DNA from: a virus
DNA: 40,343 bases
Virus record (IMG/VR): IMGVR_UViG_3300045999_006059
Coordinates: 1 to 40,343 of that record
Strand: one strand, 5' to 3'
A program made the translations under genes and the position numbers. Below are positions 35,968 to 40,343 of the stretch, in pieces. Numbering within the stretch: the stretch's first letter is position 1; each line of letters starts with the position of its first letter. Under the pieces are notes generated by a model. It searched no databases. It was not told where the DNA came from and worked only from the letters and a program-made list of their open reading frames with translations.

Positions 35968-36942
35968 TCATTTCCCGTTGTCATTGTCCACCTGTGTCAT
36001 CCGCTTGCCAAATGTTTGTGAAGCGCGTTCGGCAGAATCAGCCGGGTGTTCGTATGTATCGGCCACGATCCGGGTCGATTTCCACCCCCCGGCGTCCGCG
36101 ATTGCCTTTGTTGACCATCCCGCGTCGGCCAGCGTCGTTGCGAAGCTATGCCGCCCCGGTTGATGCGTGCCCAAGTATTCCACCCCTGCTTTTTTGGCCG
36201 CACGGCGCAAGGTCGGGTACAGGCTGGACCGCTTCACATATCCAAACAACAGGCCATGCCGGGGCTGTAGATCGGCTATCAGCGCGGCCATTTCATCGCT
36301 TAAGTATGCCGTCGCCGGGTCGCCGTTCTTCGTCTCGGCAATATGCACGCGCCTTCCGTCCAAATCGGCAGGCGTCAAGGCTAAGGCTTCCGACACGCGA
36401 CGGCCTGTCTGGTGCAGGAACAACATCAGCGCGAACAGCGGCGGCGGCAAGTGCGGGCGCATGGCGTCGAGATAGGCGCGATCTACGGCCCGCCTGATAG
36501 GCTTCTTGACCTTGAAGCCATCAACCCTCATCGCGGGACACCATCCCTGTTTGTGGCCAAAATTGACCACAGCGCGGGCGGGCGTGATGGCTTGGCGATT
36601 GACCGTTGCGGGCTTCGCCGCTGGATATGCCTTCAACGCGGCTGACCGGATCATTGCCGGGGTCACGTCCTTGAGGCGGACGGTCGCAAGCTGTTCAGTG
36701 ATCTTGACCAGAAACCGCACATCGCCCCCGTTCTTTGCATATGCCAAGGCGCATTCTTCAAACGTCATCACATCGGCGGGGCCGTACAGGCTTGACCGCC
36801 ACAAGCGCGATTCTAGGTGCGCCCTTGCTTCCTCTGCTTTTCGATGGTCCGTAGTTCCGAGAGCGCGGCGGATGCGTTTACCATCAGGCGCGGTTCCGTG
36901 GGCGTAGGCCCAACCTTCGATCCATTTGATCTTGAGGCGCAT
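35968..36942 (-). CDS. int: Tyrosine integrase
   Basis: A 324-aa site-specific recombinase. Catalytic set: R182 in TGRRVSEAL, K205 in ETKNGD, R264/H265 in THQPGRHSFAT, W287 in AGGWKST and Y297 in ADTYEHP. The N-terminal part is a short arm-binding/SAM-like region. It integrates the phage at tRNA-Thr using the attP core 34 bases past its stop. The start (MRLKIKWIEGW) lies inside the upstream probable excisionase gene (130-base overlap), so the two may be produced in a fixed ratio. Confidence 0.92.
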   Translation of the reverse strand: MRLKIKWIEGWAYAHGTAPDGKRIRRALGTTDHRKAEEARAHLESRLWRSSLYGPADVMTFEECALAYAKNGGDVRFLVKITEQLATVRLKDVTPAMIRSAALKAYPAAKPATVNRQAITPARAVVNFGHKQGWCPAMRVDGFKVKKPIRRAVDRAYLDAMRPHLPPPLFALMLFLHQTGRRVSEALALTPADLDGRRVHIAETKNGDPATAYLSDEMAALIADLQPRHGLLFGYVKRSSLYPTLRRAAKKAGVEYLGTHQPGRHSFATTLADAGWSTKAIADAGGWKSTRIVADTYEHPADSAERASQTFGKRMTQVDNDNGK

Positions 36943-37127
36943 TCGTGCATGTCTCTCCGAAGCGTGGCAATGTGTTCGGGATAGAACACTTTGCGGTTGC
37001 CCCGCTGTTCAAATGTGTCCCGGCCCTTGAGGAACTCTTGCAAGGTACGCAGCGACACGCCCAAAGCAAGCGCGGCTTCCTTGATGTCAAGCGGCTGGAC
37101 AACCCAGGACGGTCGGGCGGCGGGCAT
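36813..37127 (-). CDS. Probable excisionase / MerR-like helix-turn-helix protein (104 aa)
   Basis: The helix-turn-helix LDIKEAALALGVSLRTLQEF with RKVFYPEHIATLRRDMHE is a MerR/AlpA-type winged-helix pattern, used by phage excisionases. It is directly upstream of, and overlaps, the integrase gene, the usual Xis position. The C-terminal 40 residues lie in the overlap and look less constrained. TGATG couples it to the previous gene. The excisionase role is inferred. Confidence 0.7.
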   Translation of the reverse strand: MPAARPSWVVQPLDIKEAALALGVSLRTLQEFLKGRDTFEQRGNRKVFYPEHIATLRRDMHECASRSNGSKVGPTPTEPRLMVNASAALSELRTIEKQRKQGRT

Positions 37128-37453
37128 CAGGGGTGCCTCTCAATCATGTGCTTTCGGGCGCGCTGTTCCCATTCATACAGGTCTTTGGAAAACTGCTCCT
37201 CGGCCCAAAGGGTCGGCGTCAAAGAGCGTGTTTCGATTTGGTCATAGGGTTCGGCATTGGCATTGTGATATTCGACATGACGGTCAAAGACGCCATGCCG
37301 CTGCCATCCTTCCGGGTTCTTACTTACTGCCAGCGTATCGGCGCGGCGCTGGATGCCGTCGAGCGTCCGCCCCCGCACGGTAAGGTCAAGCGCCTCATTG
37401 AGTAGGGCTTGGCAGATAGGGCATGTATCAGGGTGCGGGACGGCGGCGGGCAT
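37127..37453 (-). CDS. Hypothetical protein with Cys pair (108 aa)
   Basis: Start MPAAVPHPDTCPICQALL; one CxxC (CPIC) near the N-terminus and a His-rich region (RHGVFDRHVEYHNANAE) that could complete a metal site. TGATG coupling at both ends. No recognised family; leftward accessory operon. Confidence 0.65.
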   Translation of the reverse strand: MPAAVPHPDTCPICQALLNEALDLTVRGRTLDGIQRRADTLAVSKNPEGWQRHGVFDRHVEYHNANAEPYDQIETRSLTPTLWAEEQFSKDLYEWEQRARKHMIERHP

Positions 37454-37701
37454 CAGGGGGTGTCCTCTGACAACATGGCCTGCCACTCCGCATCGAGTGC
37501 CTTGATCCGATCATATGTCAGTTGGTTCGGGCCATAGGGCCATGCATCTTGTCGCTTTCTTTCGGCCATTTCCAGAGAGAGACGGCCCTTGAATGTGATC
37601 CCGCTGTCATACCAGACCTTGAAGCACTGATGGCATAGCCGATCAGTGACAGGGCTTGTCGGGGTGCAGCAATTGCATTCCATCAAAAAAGGCCCGTGCA
37701 T
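37453..37701 (-). CDS. Small zinc-ribbon-like protein (82 aa)
   Basis: MECNCC and LCHQCFKVWYD provide CxC-C then CxxC, a likely zinc ribbon; the rest is helical (YDRIKALDAEWQAMLSEDT). AGGAGGGG lies just before the ATG, which overlaps the previous stop (TGATG). Function unknown. Confidence 0.68.
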   Translation of the reverse strand: MHGPFLMECNCCTPTSPVTDRLCHQCFKVWYDSGITFKGRLSLEMAERKRQDAWPYGPNQLTYDRIKALDAEWQAMLSEDTP

Positions 37702-38042
37702 CACTGCCCCTCCTTTGCCAGTGCGGCGCGGGCCAATTCTTCCGCTGCATCAAGAGCGGGCCAAGGGTATGCCAGTTGAGCGTTTGCCCTGACACATGCA
37801 GCAAAACCTGTTTCCCCGCAGACAGCATGGACCATTGCGCCCAAAGCCCCCCGCAGCCTTTCCACCTCTGCCCGCAGCGCGGCGGCTTCCGCCTGTGCCT
37901 TTTCGGTGCGGGCTTGCAGGGCCAGATAGTCGCTTTCCTCGACGAATACGACATGGGTCATGGAATACGGCGCAAACGCCCAAACTCCGCCTTCGGAATT
38001 TGTCGCCTCAGTGAATATCCGCATTGGCTTGCCGTCACTCAT
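37701..38042 (-). CDS. Hypothetical protein with coiled coil (113 aa)
   Basis: Starts MSDGKPMRIFTEATNSEGG; a short beta region is followed by a clear coiled coil (ARTEKAQAEAAALRAEVE) and an Ala-rich C-terminus. Overlaps the previous gene by 8 bases. No recognised family. Confidence 0.68.
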   Translation of the reverse strand: MSDGKPMRIFTEATNSEGGVWAFAPYSMTHVVFVEESDYLALQARTEKAQAEAAALRAEVERLRGALGAMVHAVCGETGFAACVRANAQLAYPWPALDAAEELARAALAKEGQ

Positions 38043-38190
38043 CTTGCACCCCCGGCAGCGGTGTCAGTTTGACAAGCCGCACCAATCCCATCTGGCGGCG
38101 CGATATGGCGTCTGCGTCCGCCAGCGCATGAGCGCGTCCGCGTGTATAGTCCGCGTCGTGCGGGTGGAATCCGGTGTTCTTGGCAGTCAT
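38035..38190 (-). CDS. Hypothetical protein (51 aa)
   Basis: Start MTAKNTGFHPHDADYTRGR at 38190 with GGAGGG 6 bases upstream; the longer frame has no ribosome site. ATGA-coupled to the gene before it. Ends KLTPLPGVQDE. No recognised family. Confidence 0.6.
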   Translation of the reverse strand: MTAKNTGFHPHDADYTRGRAHALADADAISRRQMGLVRLVKLTPLPGVQDE

Positions 38191-38453
38191 GTCTTTCCCT
38201 CCGGTAGCGGGGCGAAGGCGGTGGGGGTCACTGGCCTGCATTCGTAGCAGTCCACCCACCCTTCGTCGTCGTGCACAATCTGCATCCATACAATGCCGAC
38301 TTTGCCAAGGCACTCCGTCCCGTGTGGCGGATAAGGCGGCGTCCAGGCGGTCAGGGTGGCGATCTGCGCCTCAAGGGCGGCAATGGTGTCCATCATGTCG
38401 TATCCCGTGCCAAAGTTGCGCGGGCCTAGATGGTAAGTCGGTATCTGGGTCAT
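38187..38453 (-). CDS. Hypothetical protein (88 aa)
   Basis: Starts MTQIPTYHLGPRNFGTGYD; contains a helix (DTIAALEAQIATLTAW), then WMQIVHDDEGWVDCYECRP, with a CxxC-like pair (CYEC) near the end. ATGA overlaps at both ends. Function unknown. Confidence 0.65.
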   Translation of the reverse strand: MTQIPTYHLGPRNFGTGYDMMDTIAALEAQIATLTAWTPPYPPHGTECLGKVGIVWMQIVHDDEGWVDCYECRPVTPTAFAPLPEGKT

Positions 38454-38692
38454 GGCGTGTCACCCCGCGCTGCGATCATGGCCTTCAACCGTTCCGCAGT
38501 TGCATCGCATTGCGCGATATGTGCGTCATAGGCTGAAAGGGCGTTGTATGCGGCAACCCATTCAGGGGTATCTTTGAGCCTCACCCCCCTTTCGTCGCGC
38601 CAAATCCCGTGGGTCATCGCGCCGTCAATTTCCTCGACAATGCGCCTCAACCCGCGCATGGCGTCTGCCATTTCTTCTTCGTGGTCACTCAT
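38450..38692 (-). CDS. Hypothetical helical protein (80 aa)
   Basis: I place the start at 38692 (MSDHEEEMADAMRGLR) because it overlaps the stop of the 40-aa gene (ATGA). The protein is helical (GLRRIVEEIDGAMTHGIW, AHIAQCDATAERLKAMIA). An upstream start at 38758 in the same frame would add 22 residues overlapping that gene, and is less likely. Confidence 0.6.
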   Translation of the reverse strand: MSDHEEEMADAMRGLRRIVEEIDGAMTHGIWRDERGVRLKDTPEWVAAYNALSAYDAHIAQCDATAERLKAMIAARGDTP

Positions 38693-38811
38693 TCCTTGCG
38701 TCCTTTTGGGTTGAACACCGCCACGCTTACCGGGCGGGATATCGTATCGCGCCGCCATGAAACGCGGCCTTGCTTCATCAGATCGGCGGGGGTCAAAATC
38801 GTAATCGTCAT
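38689..38811 (-). CDS. Small protein (40 aa)
   Basis: MTITILTPADLMKQGRVSW then basic RRDTISRPVSVAV and PKGRKE. AAGGA lies 6 bases before the ATG and the stop overlaps the next ATG (ATGA). Short and basic, possibly nucleic-acid binding. No recognised family. Confidence 0.55.
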   Translation of the reverse strand: MTITILTPADLMKQGRVSWRRDTISRPVSVAVFNPKGRKE

Positions 38812-38827
38812 AACAAGTCCTTGGGGG

Positions 38828-39055
38828 TTAGAGGAAAATCCAGTTCAGTGCGGCAATCACGGGAACGCAGATCATCAGCGCGCAAACCGCAAGCCACACG
38901 ATGACGTAAGACGGTTCGTCGTCCGTGCGCAGATCGGCAAAGCGGGCTGGCTGCTCACGCTGGCGGGCCATTGCGTCGCGTCGCTCCTGCCGTTCGATCA
39001 TGTCGCGGATGACGCACATGGGCATTGTTCCACGGTCTAGGGGATCGCGGGTCAT
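38828..39055 (-). CDS. Small protein with C-terminal membrane helix (75 aa)
   Basis: Start MTRDPLDRGTMPMCVIRDM; charged N-terminal two thirds (MIERQERRDAMARQREQPA), then a single transmembrane helix (YVIVWLAVCALMICVPVIAA) at the very C-terminus: a tail-anchored layout. ATGA-coupled. Function unknown; could act on the host membrane. Confidence 0.68.
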   Translation of the reverse strand: MTRDPLDRGTMPMCVIRDMIERQERRDAMARQREQPARFADLRTDDEPSYVIVWLAVCALMICVPVIAALNWIFL

Positions 39056-39291
39056 TTGACCCTCCAAACGCGAACGCCTTTTATCCCGTTTTCTGTGCAT
39101 TCCTTTGTGGTGAATACAACGCCCATCCTTCGGCCAGCCTTATCTGCGCCAATATTCTGCCCCGTCATGTTTGGGGCAAAGAAACTCTGACCAACCTTCA
39201 TGTTGTGCCAAGGATACTTGGCGCGGACCTTCCCCGGCTTTCCTTCTTCCCAATCTGGCAACGGGTATTCGTCTGACAGTTCAAAAATCAT
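39052..39291 (-). CDS. Conserved small phage protein (79 aa)
   Basis: Start MIFELSDEYPLPDWEEGK. Contains KYPWHNMKVGQSFFAP and ends KGVRVWRVK, the pattern of short phage proteins (DUF7303-like) where an N-terminal 'MxVGxSF' beta element is followed by a C-terminal 'VRVWR' strand. ATGA overlaps on both sides. Function unknown. Confidence 0.7.
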   Translation of the reverse strand: MIFELSDEYPLPDWEEGKPGKVRAKYPWHNMKVGQSFFAPNMTGQNIGADKAGRRMGVVFTTKECTENGIKGVRVWRVK

Positions 39292-39578
39292 GCTGCGTCC
39301 CTCCGCGCATCGGCTGCATCGCAAGCCGCTTGTTCAAGGCTTTCGCTGGCGTTCTCGATCAAGTCATCGGCGGACGGCGTGATGTATGGGATCAGCCAAT
39401 CCGGGCAATCCACGGCCTTGCCATCAACCCGCAATTCGGTCAGCGCCAAGTCATAGACATAAGGCGCTTCTGGCGGGTCAATGCGGCTTCCCCGATAGCC
39501 GGGGTCAACTTGGTATGACCAATCGGCCTCAGCGGGCCATTCGGCAAGCTCGTGCGATGATGTGTAATGGTAGGTCAT
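39288..39578 (-). CDS. Hypothetical acidic protein (96 aa)
   Basis: The true start [14 protein letters not shown] is at 39578, overlapping the previous stop (TGATG); the long upstream frame lacks a ribosome site. Acidic (SADDLIENASESLEQAACDA). No recognised family. Confidence 0.63.
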   Translation of the reverse strand: MTYHYTSSHELAEWPAEADWSYQVDPGYRGSRIDPPEAPYVYDLALTELRVDGKAVDCPDWLIPYITPSADDLIENASESLEQAACDAADARRDAA

Positions 39579-39886
39579 CACTGATCCCCCAACAGATGAC
39601 CGCGCCCCGCCTTGCGGATGCATTCGGCCAGATACGGCGCGCTGGACGGGTATCCTTCCCGCTGGCGCTGATCGTGCTGCGCTTCGGCCTCCATGGCCTG
39701 CAATTCTGCCAGCAAATCGGCGCGATATTCCGCGTCCTGCGACATGACCCATGCGGCGATTTCATCGACATGCACCAGGTCACGGTCGCGGATCATCCGG
39801 AAAGCGTGATTGATCTGGGCCAGCGTGGGGTTGTCGGTCCTGATCTGCGCCATGATGGCGCGGGCGTTCGTTTCGGCAGCGGTCAT
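39578..39886 (-). CDS. Hypothetical helical protein (102 aa)
   Basis: Start [19 protein letters not shown] at 39886, overlapping the pentapeptide-repeat gene stop (ATGA). Almost all helix ([38 protein letters not shown]). No recognised family. Confidence 0.65.
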   Translation of the reverse strand: MTAAETNARAIMAQIRTDNPTLAQINHAFRMIRDRDLVHVDEIAAWVMSQDAEYRADLLAELQAMEAEAQHDQRQREGYPSSAPYLAECIRKAGRGHLLGDQ

Positions 39887-40343
39887 TCTGCGGCATCCTT
39901 CACAAAACCTGTCGGCTTGGCCGGGGCCAATTCGATCAATTGGAACAGTGGCGCTTTCCATTTCTGCCACCACGCCAAAGCCTTGACGCCATCCATCTGC
40001 CGGATTTGCGCGTCAGAAAATGCTGCCCATTCCGCATGGGTATGGCGCCGGCATCCGATCTGGATCACATCAGCCGTGTATGTGATCGGATAGGTGTCGA
40101 GTTGCAGACACTTGACATAATCATTGATGCCGCTGGCCCCGTTGAGGTTGGCCCCGTTGAGGTTGGCCCCGTTGAGGTTGGCCCCGTTGAGGTTGGCCCC
40201 GTTGAGGCTGGCCCCGTCGAGGCTGGCCCTGTAGAGGTTGGCCCTGTAGAGGTTGGCCCCGTAGAGGCTGGCCCCGTTGAGGTTGGCCCCGTCGAGGCTG
40301 GCCCCGTCGAGGCTGGCCCCGTCGAGGCTGGCCCTGTAGAGGT
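39883..40343 (-). CDS. Pentapeptide-repeat protein, C-terminal part (starts at left end)
   Basis: About 14 pentapeptide repeats (40343-40135) run into an 83-residue C-terminal domain with [34 protein letters not shown] and PAKPTGF, conserved in a group of phage pentapeptide proteins. The window cuts the array; the N-terminus is at 609 on the left end, in the same frame. Joined with the overlapping 129 bp counted once, the whole protein would have about 37 repeats and about 310 residues. It is the central gene of the leftward operon. Confidence 0.88.
   Translation of the reverse strand, partial: LYRASLDGASLDGASLDGANLNGASLYGANLYRANLYRASLDGASLNGANLNGANLNGANLNGANLNGASGINDYVKCLQLDTYPITYTADVIQIGCRRHTHAEWAAFSDAQIRQMDGVKALAWWQKWKAPLFQLIELAPAKPTGFVKDAAE
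40135..40343 (-). repeat. 15-bp tandem array coding pentapeptide repeats (right part)
   Basis: Fourteen units, the last cut by the window edge. The first four are identical (NLNGA). Units from 40210 onward repeat the same order of types as the left array ([25 protein letters not shown], then three SLDGA), identical over bases 40214-40342 to 5-133. The last base (40343, T) differs from base 134 (C). Confidence 0.95.

Overview
The window is the near-complete genome of a temperate, podovirus-like tailed phage (Caudoviricetes), about 40.2 kb. The host is probably an alphaproteobacterium, with Rhodobacterales most likely. This rests on the high GC content, alphaproteobacterial-looking proteins, and an integration core that is the 3' half of a tRNA-Thr(GGT) gene. 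Both contig ends lie inside one pentapeptide-repeat gene: its start is at the left end and its end at the right end, in the same frame. About 129 bp are identical between the two ends, so the molecule is circular or circularly permuted and was broken inside a 15-bp repeat array.

The genome has two transcription units that diverge from one control region (about 1167-1282). That region holds a paired 11-bp operator and a good leftward promoter. The rightward unit (1283-34860) carries, in order: a small Cro-like regulator; DNA modification genes (a DpdA-like deazaguanine transglycosylase, an SNF2-type helicase and an N4-cytosine/N6-adenine type methyltransferase); replication and recombination (SSB, VRR-NUC nuclease, winged-helix initiator with iterons inside its gene, ERF annealase, YqaJ exonuclease, NinB, Ref-like HNH nuclease, DnaA-domain-IV-like protein); a terminator at 10939-10975; then packaging and virion genes (TerS/TerL, adaptor, tail fibre, P22 gp10-like hub, small tail proteins, internal ejection proteins, portal, scaffold, SU10-type major capsid, decoration protein, fibre, beta-helix tailspike); and finally lysis (small membrane proteins, amidase, holin). 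A free-standing HNH/AP2 homing endonuclease gene is inserted at the 3' end of the amidase gene. One small membrane-protein gene (23293-23496) is antisense within the virion block.

The leftward unit starts at 1166, crosses the contig junction and ends at 34857. It holds the pentapeptide-repeat gene, about a dozen tightly overlapping small accessory genes, a probable excisionase, a tyrosine integrase, attP, and a degenerate Lar-like anti-restriction protein. Nearly all genes are translationally coupled (ATGA, TGATG or GTGA overlaps), and I used those junctions to set start codons.

The most notable points are: (1) a stand-alone DpdA next to a helicase/methyltransferase pair, implying layered DNA modification with no deazaguanine biosynthesis genes in the window; (2) the HNH insertion that gave the amidase a replacement C-terminus and left the original C-terminal codons stranded downstream; (3) the 15-bp pentapeptide array that varies at almost only three bases per unit; (4) iterons inside the replication initiator gene; and (5) the absence of any recognisable CI-type repressor in a phage with a complete integration module.
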